Origin: Saccharina japonica
Taxonomy: Eukaryota > Sar > Phaeophyceae > Laminariales > Laminariaceae
Reading direction: 5' to 3'
Length of the DNA stretch: 64,000 bases
NCBI GenBank assembly: GCA_008828725.1
Contig: MEHQ01003547.1
Span: 191,363 to 255,362 of the forward strand
In this document: positions 47,346 through 59,660 of the stretch, piece after piece
Position numbering within the stretch: the first letter of the stretch is position 1
Layout of the letters: each line of letters opens with the position of its first letter
Notes under the pieces: generated by a model
Seen by the model: the letters and a program-made list of their open reading frames with translations, nothing else
Told to the model about the DNA's origin: nothing
The model's database searches: none
Made by a program: the position numbers and the translations under genes

Positions 47346-48802
47346 AGCAAGGCAAGGCTGCAATGTCTGTCTACCTTGGAGTGGGATAGTGACAGCAGAT
47401 GCAAGGATCCCTCTCCATATTCCTGGTCTGCAGCCGGTGCTGGTAACAACGCATGGGAAGACTAATGTTGTAGTGCTGACATGGGATTGGTTTGTACTCG
47501 GCTGAGTCCACAGCTTTTGAAAAGTAGTCTATGTGTTGGGTTGTTGCCGCTGGAAGTGTGCGAAGTGCTGTCGTAGTATCTAAGGCAACTGCGAGCTTCC
47601 TCTGCTGGTCGCAGATTACAGCGGGCGCCAAGGGTTGGCGTATTCGGACCGTTGTGTTGATGTCACCGCATGACTGTGCACAAAGAGTAGATGGAGGAAG
47701 TATGGCGTAAAGCCTCGTATCGACCGAATCTGTCATGAGCAAACCTTTGAGTTGGCCGGCTCGTGTGGATGAAAGCATCACACCAAGACAGGCGTTAGCT
47801 TCGTCGCAAAACCTCGGAAAGGTCTTGGTTCAAGTGGGTGAACGAAAGTTTTGTTAGGGTATCGGCTACTGCTGTTGCTCATCAAGCGGTGTAGGGTAAA
47901 TTTCCGTAATGTTTGTGGTGCAGAAAGCACGAGCTGACGATGTAGATTGCGCCACTCGGCTACACCCACGCGGTGAAACGTTGGAATGGTACGTAGCATC
48001 CGAGGTTGGTGAAGAAAGATGTACGCCGTGAAGCTGAGGTCCTCTGACGCCCGTAGCATGTTTGGGTGTAACTGCAGTCATCGCGTATTAACATAGTTTC
48101 TACGGGATGTCATCCTCTTCCCACTTGAACGAATACAACAACACTTAACTAATCGCGCGTAAATCCGCGGTCGTGTCTCAGACAAGAAGAGTAGCGGGTG
48201 ACGAAAATGTCAAGCCCAGGTGTGTGAGAGTCCTGTGTCTGGAACCGCTCAGCCTTGAACCGCTCACGCCGGAGCTACGATGCTGCACGGCACTCCACAA
48301 AGATTAAGCGACGCTGGCGGCCCATGCCGTGCCGTGCGAAAGCAGGTATAGATCTAGCCGCCGGGGAAAGGTGATTGATGATGGCACGCACAACAGCAAC
48401 ATTTAGCATCAGTTTGACGTTCTCAATGAGATTGAGCCTCCAATGAACTGTAGAATCCTTGTTATCTCGTCACCCTTAAACGCCCGTGGCCCATTCAACG
48501 CGATAACCTGGGTACAACACTACCTGCAGACGGACAAATAAAATATGCTCACATGGTATATATACAAAACTGTTCCATGCTTTCAACCGGCCAAACCCCT
48601 CGGACCGTCTCGAGTCGTCACGAAGAAACGTTTGTTACGCTGTAATCACGCCCCCACCTCCTACGAGTACGAACGACTTCACCGCAGACGGCACACACAA
48701 GATTCCACTCGTCTGCTTTTTTCCGGGTGTGGAGATTCGCAGCAGCCCCCGTCACCAAAGCAAGATCCCACAATTCCTCTTCAACAAAGGTAGATGAGCT
48801 TT
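47346..48802. other. Convergent intergenic region
   Basis: The KAP-rich gene ends at 47345 and FAM32A ends at 48803 from the other side, so this holds both 3' regions. Minus frames of 136 codons (47371-47781) and 93 codons (47778-48059) adjoin each other, but I see no known domain in them and no splice partners. They may be a degraded element. Confidence 0.5.
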
Positions 48803-51800
48803 CTACCCGTTTCCTGCGGCTGAGCACCGAGGGATATCGTTATGCTCCGTCATGGATGCTAGGAGAGCGTTGAAGTCCTCCACTCTTTCGCGGTGTGTCT
48901 TCTCCACCATGTTTCGTATCTTCTTGCCCTGTACGACAAAAACAACGATATAAACAGAAACAAGGGTACGTAAGGGTGACTATGGCAGTTTTGGCGACTG
49001 TGGTTCGGGGGTAATATTAGAGAGTCACTAACTGGCTGGGCATGTTACCCGAGAGCTCCAGGTGAGTGGTACAACCGTCCGGTATAGTATCTGGGGTTGA
49101 ACCAATGGTATTTGACTACTATTAATAGTAGATGTCCCGCTAGGTCGTTGCAAACATCTAGCTCGTGGCTACGATAAGGCACGAGGAGGTAGGGCAACTA
49201 ATCTTTCCGCACCTCATACTGCTAACCTCCTGCCAAGCAGCATTTTTTTTCTTGTGGAAAAATTGACTTGCACAAAGCGCCCATTAATCGCGTGTGTATG
49301 CACAATTCGACGCGAGTCGAAAAGGGGAGAAAATGCTCAACAACTTCCGCGCAAAAAATTAAGGCACGCACCGCCGCGGGGGGGGGGGAGAGTGCCCACT
49401 GTGTAACCCTGCTAATAGTGATCTGAGTTACGAAAGGGAGGGGGCTGGAGAAGTAGGGCAAAGAAAATAGATGGAAAAATAAAATAAAAAAGGGCGCGTA
49501 AGGAAACCTCGAAAGCTTCGGAAATACCAGTATATGTACGAAGTATGTACATAGTGTACTAGTACACGGCATTACAGGCAACAGGACCCCGGTATCGCAC
49601 GTATTTTTCAGTCGGGAGCAACTTGCAGCACGTGACTGGAAGCGCAGTCGCTGCGATCCGTATTCGTACATGACCAAAAATTGGAACAAGAGATCTTACC
49701 TCGCGCGAAAGCTGCTTCTCCCTGAACCGCCGTTGAGCCGGCGTGAGCATGTCGTCTATATTCTCGCTCGCTTCTTCCGCTTTGGGCTCGTCTTTGTCTT
49801 CTGCGCCGTCTGACCCGGACGATCGGGGATCAACATCCTCAGCCGCTGATGCAGAGCTCGGGTCGTCGGCAACGGCTGCTTCCTGCGCCCGGACAGCCGC
49901 CTCGGCCTCGTCCCGCTTGCGCTTTGCTTTCTTCCTGCACAAACAACGCGAGAGGAGCGAGGGAGTTAATTGCTGTACCTCGTTACGTATTTGGTGATGG
50001 GCCGCGGACTGGTCGAGGCCTTCCGCTGTAAGCCGTAACGGATTTGGAGGGGGGGTGGTGGTGAAAGATCCCCGGTTAACGTCTGGAAATGTAATGCCAT
50101 GTTGATAGGTCTCTCTTTGACCATACCCCAACATTTGGAAACGTATTTCAAAGGTAGTGTTCGGGTTTCAACGGGTTTTACCCGTTCCTTTTCATTTTTA
50201 TGTACGTATATAGGGATACTCATCACAAATACGCGTAGAAGAAAGCCGTTATGGTCAAAACAAATCCCCTCCTTCTGAAACAGCTCCGATTGTGCTATAT
50301 GCAATTTTCAGGGTGGGGTTATTTTGGGGTGGGGATCACGAGTCAGCCGTCATCTGTTCTTAACTCGTTCATGCAACCCGAGTTACAGCTATACATGAAA
50401 AACACGGCAAAAAACATGGATGTCCGTGAAAAAAAACTCCCTCGAGTTGCCAATGACTCGTCGTACATAAGGGCTGATTTTTTCGGGGGACATTTTGAGG
50501 TGGGGATCACGAATCCGTCATTGACATGTCTCAGTTCGGCATTCCTATTGAAAAACGACTAAGCACAAATGGCCTTCGTTGTTTTCCAAACTTCTCTCCT
50601 CAGCTTACTTTTGGTCTGATCAATCTGGTGAGGGCATGTCCAAACAAAAACGAAAAACGAAAGACGAAATGAAAATAAGCAGGGCGCTGATTGGTCCCTG
50701 GGACAAACGTGTTCCCCTTAGTTTTTTGGTTTTGAGAAAATCAACGATTTCCAACCTATAGCGAAAAACGTAAAATTGGCAGCTGAAAAACGAAAAGAAA
50801 AACGAAAGCACGAACAGCAACAATTCAGCGTATCCTACTGGTCAGCGCAGCCACGTCAAAATATCACATCAGGGCTGCCGCACGCAGCACGCAACCCACA
50901 GCTAGCACGGCAACACAGCCGCACAGGTCCCCCGTAAATAGCCAGCAGGCCAACCACGACACCAGCCCCGACGCTCTAGGGCCTTTGTTTCCCGGCGTTC
51001 GAGCCAAAGCGAAGAGAATTTGAGTAGAGTTCAGCATGATGCCCTCGAAAATGAAGTTGGAAGTTCGTTCTCAGTATAGTTCTAAGTTTGATCCCGGGGC
51101 GTCAACATTGGACACGCGACCACCTCTATGGGAGGCCCAACGACTTCGCGGGATCGAAGTGTCGCCGCGTCTGCCTGCTTTTCTGGTGGGCCTGTGTTGC
51201 CGAGCGCTAGATTGTCGGCATGTACACGTAGTTGTGAACAGCCCATAGCTTGTGCTCTCCGTTGCTTTTTGCCTGGATCTTGTTTTTCACAATTCGTTTC
51301 TGTTTGGACACATCTGCTAAAATGATATCGAAAACGAAATGATTTCGTTTTTCGATTTCGATTTTCGTTTCTGTTTGGACATGCCCTGAGTAAGTATGTG
51401 TAGCTACGAGTATACTCTACGTACCCGTCCTAAACGGTCGATTGGCGAGGTGATCAAAAACAAAAAGTTCGGGAATGTGGCGAACGAAAACGCTTGGGAC
51501 AATCTGAACCGTTTTTTTGCCACTTTTGAAACGACGGTTTTGGGGTTCTCAAAGCGAACCTAAGGGCCCGTACAAACGGAGCGTTTTGACCCTAAAAACA
51601 AAACCTAAAAACAAAACCTAAAATGAGTTATGAAGATTCACTCCCTCTGATTGGCGAAACAGAAAAAAAGAGACCCAGGAGACCGCGATGGGATAGTTTT
51701 GCTCTTCGGTTTTGTTTAATCGAAAATCGATTAAAATGACCCTAAAAGCAAAACACGAAGAACGAACAGCCCAGCGACAACGGAGATCATGGCGACAACC

Positions 51801-53188
51801 GCAGCTACGAACGCCCCGTACACTGGACAGCCAGAAGACAGAGAGCAGACAAGGCGCGAACAACATGCGGCTGGTGCCAGGCAATGCAGTGTTCAACGCC
51901 GTAGCCAAAACCGTGGCTCATGGGGCGGTCCAAGTCGAATTGCGTGCTGCTGTACATTCAAAAATCATCTGTTGTAGCAAGCGGTGAAACTTTTTGTACA
52001 GCACCCGTACTTTATCCAGCGCAAATCTCGCGCTCCAGGCTACGGGCGCCATTGCAGCAGCAGAGTATGGTCGGCTAGTCATGTGGGCACACTCTCCTCT
52101 TTTTTCAGGGCTGGGCGTCGCCTCTACCGCAGCTGGGTGGTGCATTACTGCTGGTCTTCCACCTTGACCGTTGACTCGTTTTCGCTTTTGTTTTTCGCTT
52201 TTGTTTTTCACGCGTATCCTGCGTTTGTACACCATCTTCGATTTTACACTAAAAACCTAAAGTCTGTTCGTTTTTAGGGTTTGTTTTTAGGTTTTGTTTT
52301 TAGGTTTTGTGTTCCTCGTTTGTACGGGCCCTAAATACGGCTTATTTATCGGTTTCTTGGCTGAGGAGGGGCAATGTCATCTTATGGATTGCGCCTACCT
52401 CGTACGTCGTACTCGTACAGGTATAGTGCTGTTTGTTCATGATATACTCGCATTACGCGTACGTATAGATATACGATTACGAGTATATACGAGTACGTAC
52501 TTTCAGCAAAAGCCGTTGATCGACGCTTGGAACTTGGACTGCTGTTGATGTCAATACTCGGGAGAACAGGGGATTCCATGCAAGTGATCGCTTGGTGACA
52601 AGGTCGAGGAGCGCATCCACCTTCTGGGCGCGAGTGAAAGCACTTGCTTCCGAACGAGTTCGTGCTATGAGTTGGTGCTACGATAGCACTTGTGGGCTGG
52701 GGCGCGAGGAAATCACAACTTGTACCTAACCATTATCTTCCAAACCTCGGCTCTTCTCTGTTAGTCTCGTACGTCTCTTCGTAAAACAAGCACCACCCTG
52801 AGCCCACCGCGCACCGGATCTACAGTAGTTTCCTACCGACTATTAATAGTGCAAGCGCCTGCTCAGCTGCTCAGGGTTGGAAACATGCTGGTACCTGATG
52901 ATACCTAAGCGGGATTACCATGCTGAACAACGTCCCGCTCGCTACGAGTACCTGTAGTTTACAGTATACATCAAATAACCAGAGGGTCTTCAGTCGTACA
53001 TAGTCTAGACCAGACTGGACCTACTCGTACAGCAGTACCAGTATCGTAGTCGTAGGTACAACACAGCAGTATATAGCTACAGCAGTACCGCCGTAGTGCT
53101 TCAATCAGGCTCACTTTTTCTTGCTTTTGAAGAGCCCACCCTTCAACGACAGCCCGCCCGTGAGGACGGTCTTGTATTCATCCGCCAT
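48803..53188 (-). CDS. FAM32A: FAM32A-like protein
   Basis: Three exons give 144 residues: 53188-53115, 49934-49700, 48928-48803 (TAG at 48805-48803). Both family signatures are present: the N-terminal LTGGLSLKGG with a basic stretch ([12 protein letters not shown]), and the C-terminal LTPAQRRFREKQLSRE followed by THRERVEDFNALLASMTEHN and DIP. In animals FAM32A is a small nuclear protein associated with the spliceosome. The middle is longer and more acidic than the human protein (about 112 residues), with ASAAEDVDPRSSGSDGAEDK. Codons split across intron 1 (AA|G) restore lysine. Intron 1 (49935-53114) is 3.2 kb and hosts two MITEs; intron 2 (48929-49699) hosts SINE copy 5. Confidence 0.93.
49270..49492 (+). 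mobile_element. SINE copy 5 (old, diverged)
   Basis: Retains CACAATTCGACGCGAGTCGA, GATCTGAGTTACGAAAGGGA and a final AAATAGATGGAAAAATAAAA tail, in plus orientation, antisense to FAM32A, in its intron 2. The central region, including the G-run at 49379-49388, has diverged strongly, so this is probably one of the oldest copies in the window. Confidence 0.65.
50632..51386. mobile_element. 755-bp MITE with TGA target duplication
   Basis: Perfect inverted ends GGGCATGTCCAAACA and TGTTTGGACATGCCC, flanked by TGA at 50629-50631 and 51387-51389. Subterminal DNA on both sides is rich in ACGAAAA and TTTTCGT. A 3-bp duplication ending in A fits the PIF/Harbinger group. No transposase frame. In FAM32A intron 1. 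Confidence 0.85.
51564..52331. mobile_element. 768-bp MITE with TAA target duplication
   Basis: Perfect inverted ends GGGCCCGTACAAACG and CGTTTGTACGGGCCC, flanked by TAA on both sides (51561-51563 and 52332-52334). Subterminal tandem AAAACCTAAAAACAAAACC and its complement follow. The ends share GGGC..GT.CAAAC with the MITE 180 bp to the left, so the two are likely sister families moved by one transposase. Confidence 0.85.
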
Positions 53189-53523
53189 CACTGCGTTGTA
53201 TAAGGTTTCGTATGCCCTCTCCCTGCTGCCACCACGCTTTTAGGGAACTGCCCATTTCCACCCCGGGTATTCCCGAGTGATTTTCCCTATTAATAAACGC
53301 AAATATTTAATGGATGAACTCCCTGCTCTTGAGCCAGCGTTTCCACTCGAGTTACGAGTTGTCAAGGTTCCATCGTTCCATCCGCACCCCACGTGTGCCC
53401 TCAGTCGGGCGTGGTGCCTATTCCGACTGTACACGCTACATCGTCGCTCATAGGAAGGTTCTAGCCTGGCTATTTCGTTATCATAGCTACGATAGCGTCC
53501 CAAGGGCCTAGGGTACACCTCCC
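53189..53523. promoter_or_regulatory. Divergent (bidirectional) promoter region, FAM32A / BET1
   Basis: FAM32A starts at 53188 on the minus strand and the BET1 gene at 53524 on the plus strand, leaving 335 bp that must carry both promoters and 5' leaders. I see no clear TATA box near either start. Confidence 0.7.
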
Positions 53524-56500
53524 ATGAGAAGGAGACCGGAGAACGGCGACGAGATGCACGATGCCTATGGATCCCAGGGGCGAGGAGGGACCGGCAACAG
53601 CGGTGGAGGGTACTACTCTGCACCTACAGATCGCATCAGGGAGACGAACCATAACATCATGGAGATGCAAAATAACGCACACATGGACGACCTCAGTGAT
53701 CAGGTACTTGGGAATCACATACGCGGAGTAATCGGTAGTCGAGATCTAGAACCCAGGCGTGTCGTACAATACAGGCAATTACGTCGTATGTACGTAGCCC
53801 TTGCAGCTCGTTTGGGGAGCGTTCTTTCTGCTACAAGGAGGGTGGTGTTGAGTAGATCGCAGATCACAGCGAGCCATAGTCCTCCGCTGTTCACGATATG
53901 GGTATTCGTCTTCGATAAGTCATTGAACTGCCTGTACGTGCAACGTTCAATAGTTGAGAAGTTACTGAACCCTATCGGAAGGAGTTTGACGTTTTACGGA
54001 CAAGCTGGGCCGGAAATCACGCATCCAGCAGCCCAGTCGGCGCAGACTCAGTTCGGCGGTGTATACATCGTGCGACATTTTAACTCCAGGTACGTACATA
54101 CCTATACCTATATACCTGGTACAGCAGTACTGCTGCGTTATACTTCGTACTGCTGTATACCTGGCACGAGGATAGAGAAACGAGCACTCTCTCGAACATC
54201 ACTTGCCTGCGCGCATAACATGGACGAGTTAACTTCTGCGAAGTCTGCAGAAACCAAAGGCTTGGAAGCCAATCACCGGGCCATCGCACCCAGAGACCGC
54301 CCCGACCCCGTCCCGGCGGCTCCACCCGCGCTCGTCACAAGACGTGCGCACTACGAGCGGAAGACTCGGACCCGCGAATGATGGGATCCGTGCAGCTACC
54401 GCCGTGTTGACAGCACAGCTGCCCCTGAGCTCGAGGGACAGCCCCGTCGTAAAGACGGACGACAGGCGGCGCCCTGTTTCAGCAAGGCGTTAATGGGCCG
54501 AATTTTGATGGACCTGACCGAGGCGAAGCCCAGGCGCAACAGCATGCAGCAGATCAGCCCTTCGTGCATGGGAAACACTTGGACACCGCCCATTCTTTGA
54601 CGATGCTTGTCGGGTTGAAAACCTTACCCCTTCGCTTGCAGAGTTCCAACCGTAAGCCGTACCGGTATGCGTAGTCGTGACTCGTATTCTTTCTAGTCAT
54701 TGCAGGGGGACGAGTGACAAGTGACAAATCGAAACGACTTAGACTACAGCAGCAGCAGCAGTTCAACAGGCTGACCTCCACCTTCGCTGGCGTGGGGGGA
54801 CGGGGTTCGAATCTCTATGGGCCCAAAACTAAAACTGTAACGGAAAAAAAATGTTTACTGCTGTGTCATTTTCTCATGTCGCTGAAAGCGCGAGATCGTG
54901 AGTTAACTAAGTTCTACGAGCACTGGTGCGAAGTGGGAATGCTGCACAGATGCTCCGAGTATACTCGATACTCCGAGTATACTCGGAGTATCGAGTATTT
55001 TTCGTACTCCGAGTACTGAGAGTATTAGAGTACTGGTGGCCTAAATACTCGGAGTACTTGGGAGTATGAGCAGTACTGAAGGCCCAAATACTCCAAGTAC
55101 TGGGAGTATGAGAAGTACTTATACTCGAGTACAAGCAGTACTCGGAGTAAAAACATCTAAATTACTCGGAGTACTCCGAGTATCGAGAGTATTGGACACC
55201 GAAATACTGCGAGTACACAAAGTACCTGAAGTATTTTTTTCTCGAGAGTACTCTAATTATACTCCGAGGTAATGGGAGCATCTGTGAATTTTGAAATGCT
55301 ATAAACGCCAGTCACATGCTCCCAGAACCTGGGAGGATTCACGGCCGAGTCTTTAAAATGATGCAACGATGCTCCTAACGTACTTCACACTCCGAGTATA
55401 CTCCGAGTATCGAGTACATTTCGTACTCCGAGTAATTAAGAGTATTAGAGTACTAGCGACCTGAATACTCGGAGTACTTGGAGTATGAGCAGTACTGAAG
55501 CCCCAATTACTCGGAGTACAAGGAGTACCCGCAGTATCGGACCCCGAAATACTCCGAGTACAAGCAGTATCGAGAGTGTTCATACACGAAATACTCGAGT
55601 ACAAGCAGTATCCCGGAGTATCAAACCCTAAAATACTCCGAGTACACGAAGTACCTGAAGTAATTTATCTCCAATACTCGGGACTTTCCTCCAAGGTACT
55701 CGGAGCATCTGTGGAATGCTGCACCTACGAATTAGCGATCAAAATGAAAGCGAAAAGGTTGATACCTGTGACCACGGCTTGAACAGAAGGTCATTGAGTG
55801 TAAACCTTCGATCTGTCCGACCAGATACCTGAACCAAAATTGTCCTCTCGGTTCATTTAATAAGAGCGAACCCGAGTTTCTGATTTCGACGGGGCCAAAA
55901 AAGAAGCGGCCCCGGAAATGTGGCTGAGGCCCTTTTTTACTTGATTAGGCTGTTGTTTATTTCCGCGGTGCAACCTCCTCAAAGCAAGCATTGGGTCGTG
56001 CTACGGATAGTTCTTGAGACTTGCTGTTAGCACAGCAATCACCCCGACAACAAATAGCAGTTAGCACAAGCGCTGAACAACACCAAGGGGGTCTAACTTT
56101 ACGCCATTGAACAAGAACGCTACCAATAGGAGGAGTGACCGCTGCTGCTGCCGTTACAGCTGTGCAACTACTTTCGCTACTGCTGCTGGCTCCTTTTGCT
56201 GCTGAGGTGCTGCTGCTGTTGTTGTGTTTGATTGGGACCTGTTTCGAGCTGGCTGAAGCCGATTTCCTACGACGTCCACCAAACCAACGCAGATTACAAA
56301 CGAATACAGGCAACACGCGGCAGTACAGCACCGGCGCTGAACGTCACGAAGAGGTCCCAACTGTACGCCGTTGCACAGGAAGGCTAGGGGTGACCGCTGC
56401 TGCTGCTGCTGCTGCTTCTGTGTTGTTTTTTTGGGAGAAAATTCGAGCTGACTCTATGTATATCATGGATTATTTGAAGGCTGTCTTGTGACCACGTATT

Positions 56501-58655
56501 ACATTTTGGCGACGAGATATCAACAACCGCTGTCCACCATCCACCAACGCACACAAGTTGGCGATAGTTACAAACATCCTACGTGCAAGTTCCTAGCGAC
56601 AGCTTATACTATCTTATTTCGACATGCTCGCAAGCGTGCCTCTGTGGGTCTTCTGCGAAATATGTGGTACCTGGCCTATACTTGCGTGTCGACGGCACCG
56701 TACTTTGTCCAGCCACATATAATACGTACAGGAAACCAACCTCCTTTCGCTTCCACTTTCATACGCATTCTTGCAGTCTAAAGTTTGGGACTGCAACTCG
56801 CGGCCGATTCGTCCGATTCAATCGTAACATTCAATCGTTGCTGGAATCGCAAAATGGAGGCGATAGTTTTGCCGTGTCTTCATAACGTCTTTCGCCGGCT
56901 AAATTGTCCCCCTCACCAGCCGGGATGGGGGGGGGGACGATTGGGGCTCGCTTCAGTTGTTGGGTTTCACTCCAAATTCAAAGTGTAGTCGAAAAAAATG
57001 ATTGCTCGGCTTGGCCGAAGTCAATTTAAATTCAGCCGAACTACCGCTCCGATTCACGGCCCTACCATATTACTAACAGTATTATTAGTATTGTCGGCCT
57101 GGGAAGTAAAATTGACGATATGGCGATGAAAATAAAAAAAAGTACGTGCCTGGTACTGCTATGTAATAGTCTTCCAGTACAGCAGTATTCGTCGTCGATT
57201 GCGCGCTGGAGACTCGTGTGCGGATGTACTTTCTCATCAGAGTACGATATCAAGGAGCACGCTCAACTCAAGACAGCAATAAATGTTCCATGCTAAGCGT
57301 TTCACACCGTCCCGTCGTTGTTGAAGGTACAGCGGTAAACGTCCGCTGCGATCTCGACCACGCTTCTGCTCGATACCCAACTTTCCATGCTGCGTATTAC
57401 CATTACCGGTACATCGGTGGCGCGTGTTGGACATTGGCCAGCTGTGGAACGCGTGCTGGCGAGTTCGGAAGGGAGGGAGCGTGGAGCGTGGCCCTGTTTA
57501 TGCGTTGAACATGCCTGTCCATTCAAAAACGCGCTTTTATATCCGCGCAGTTTATTACCCAAGTTTCGGCAAAAGGTGTGCGAAAGAGCAGTACATCTCC
57601 GCACTGTGCCGTGTGCCCATCCAATACCGACCATTGCCCGCATCTACTCCTTGTTCGTGGTGTTTTTTTGTCCCGTTCGGTCACTTCGCTTTTGTTCCGC
57701 AGGTGTCTCGACTCAAGCACCTGACGATCGACATTGGGCAGGAGGTGCGTACACAACACATTGGATGGTTTGGTGGAACAACATTATGTTGGTCTGACCC
57801 CTTTAGAACCCGCGCCCCCGTGCTCAGTTCTTCCCCGCTATAACTCCACGGGTCGAGTAATCGAAGTGGAACTGGGTTCGTTTTTTACTGAATTGTTCTG
57901 TTCCTAGGTACAGCACATTTTTTGCCGAGAGCGTCAGGTTGGCGTTCCGTTTCCTGCTTGTTGGGCTACAGTATTGCAGAAACCGGACATTGTCGAACGG
58001 CAACTATTCCGCAAGCTGACGCATCACGATGTCACGACGAACTCGTCTATTTTTTCGGCGTCTCCATGGGCGATAACTTGCCGACCTACTGTAGTAGCGT
58101 CCGAACCAATGCGTATTTTTTCCACTCAGTACCGGCATTATCCGCGTTTTATCTCGATACGTATGGGAGCGATGAACGACGCTATGTTTTTCAATCCGGC
58201 ACACCGTGCATGTTTCCTATTCGAGAAAGTGGGTACGACATGTTCCACAATGAAAAGAACCAACCACTGTGTGACATGCAGGAGTATCGTCAAGTTGGAC
58301 CGGACCAGAGCGTAGCCACCCTTGGCCTCCCCATCGCTTATTGCGGTTGTAAAAACATGAAGGCGTTCAATTTTTTTCTGTGATAATGGTGACACCCCAA
58401 CGCCAACGCCCACATGTAACATACCGGTGCGCACTTCCTTCGTCCTCGCTGCAGGTCCGAGATCAGAACGACTTAATAAGTGGCATGGAGGGCCAGATGT
58501 TCGATGCTCGAGGTCTTCTCGGAGGCACTCTTCGGCGTATCAACACGATGATGGCGCAGGGCGGTAGCCGCCACATGTGCTATCTTGTAGCCTTCATCGT
58601 GTTCACGTTTGTTGCCATATGGTACATTTTAAAACAGAGCAGGAGTGGTCGGTAG
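53524..58655 (+). CDS. BET1: BET1-type Qc-SNARE
   Basis: Three exons give 140 residues: 53524-53703, 57703-57744, 58455-58655 (TAG). A glycine-rich N-terminus leads into the SNARE helix (VSRLKHLTIDIGQEVRDQND, LISGMEGQMFDARGLLGGTL), with the zero-layer glutamine at about residue 78 (RDQND), then a short linker and a C-terminal membrane anchor (CYLVAFIVFTFVAIWYILK). This order and the FDxxxGLLGGT motif are those of BET1, which works in ER-to-Golgi vesicle fusion. All introns are GT-AG and exons are in phase 0. The frame stays open about 680 bases into intron 1, so gene finders may wrongly extend exon 1. The first ATG, at 53524, could be replaced by the one at codon 11. Intron 1 is 4.0 kb with arrays and repeats. 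Confidence 0.95.
54945..55713. mobile_element. TIR element made of TACTCCGAGTA units
   Basis: Outer inverted ends CACAGATGCTCCGAGTA and TACTCGGAGCATCTGTG. The interior is two blocks (54955-55265 and 55390-55700) of the near-palindrome TACTCSGAGTA, spaced by short linkers such as AAGTACTTG and GAGTATGAGC. Between the blocks (55266-55385) there is another GGGAGCATCTGTG, so it may be two neighbouring elements or a duplicated one. It lies in BET1 intron 1. Confidence 0.7.
56134..56226. repeat. CTG triplet-rich segment
   Basis: Interrupted GCTGCTGCT runs on the plus strand, with a second short run near 56396-56418 of seven CTG triplets. Both are in BET1 intron 1. Confidence 0.75.
56783..57064. 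mobile_element. Second, diverged copy of the 60936-61239 element
   Basis: Shares CCCCCTCACCAGCCGG, CAAATGGAGRCGAT-like and CTTCATAACSTCT words and their order with 60936-61239, and ends ATTCACGGCCCTA. The left terminus GGGACTGCAACTCG pairs poorly with the right, so this is an eroded copy. Confidence 0.6.
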
Positions 58656-59660
58656 CACGATGTGGCCCAGCCGGTTGCCTCGACAATGGGGTTTACATTC
58701 CTTCAAGTATATTAGAAGGGACCCCAATGTTTTCTATAAAGTACACCTTGTCGGCGTGAGGGGCTTCCTTTGTTTTGGTTGCACCTGGCGAGCTCGTACG
58801 GTGTGACCGGCCTGTATGCCCCACTATATACCCGGACGTGCGGTTTTGTCGACATGGCCTGGCTTGCACCGTTGGAAGTTGTGCCGTTGGAAGTTCTTGA
58901 AGTCAACTATATTGCTTCTACACTGTTTGGTGTGTTTTGGCGTTCAGCTTGACTTGCCAACGCATCTTCTGTCGGGAAGGTGGTCCTCCGCCGGCCTAGG
59001 TTTAGGAAACCCGAATATTCCTGACGCCATGTTCCCAGCATTTGGGAGCGTATTCTGATATATCCTGCTGCCAGGTATCCGGTCTGGGTTTGGCAACCGC
59101 CCCATGTTCTGCGTGCCAGTTGCTCCGCAGAATAGCAAATTGTTGAGCATACACGCACCTTTTGTGTTGGTTGCTCTTTGGTGTTGGTTGCTTTTTGGTG
59201 TTGGAAATGGTACCGGGGGCTATTTGTTTTTTGGTGGGGTGGCTGGAATTGCTGCAGCGCATGGTGTTGTGTCTAATTACCTTTTACGGCATGGGCCTGA
59301 TCATAAGAAGTGTCGTTTTGCAAATTATTGTTTTCGCCAGTCAATTACCTGGTACAATAGTACGTGTCCACTGCGGTGAGCGGGAGGGAGTGTGCCCACC
59401 AGATCAACGCCCCGACGATGAGTCAAGAAGGAAAACATAAAGACAACGAAACTGCCCACAGCGGTGGAGCCTTGCGTTGCATACTACACAAGCATCCGGC
59501 ATGCCGATGCAAAAGAGCCGTACTACTGCTGTAGCGAGAAACGGATTTGTGGCACGCAGTTAAGGTACGTACGAGGAGATTGCGTTTTTGAGCTAGAAAA
59601 ATGTACCACTGACTGAGGAGCTACCCAATATTTGTGACCCGAATAATCGTTTTTCAATGT
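58656..59660. other. Region 3' of BET1, no gene seen
   Basis: The 3' end of BET1 and a spacer. The plus frame near 59162-59440 is rich in hydrophobic residues but reads through GT-rich low-complexity DNA and has no family resemblance. Confidence 0.5.

Noticed and set aside
47371-48059. Adjacent 136- and 93-codon minus-strand frames
   Set aside because: I could not tie them to any gene or mobile-element family; they overlap frames on the same DNA without a domain.
53704-54381. Extension of the BET1 first exon as a long open frame
   Set aside because: A good donor (CAG|GTACTTGG) ends the exon at 53703, the SNARE helix continues only in the exon at 57703, and the frame past 53703 has no SNARE features.
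54945-55713. CRISPR-like spacing of short repeats
   Set aside because: Spacers are repeat-related and irregular, units are near-palindromes of 11 bp, and the setting is a eukaryotic intron.
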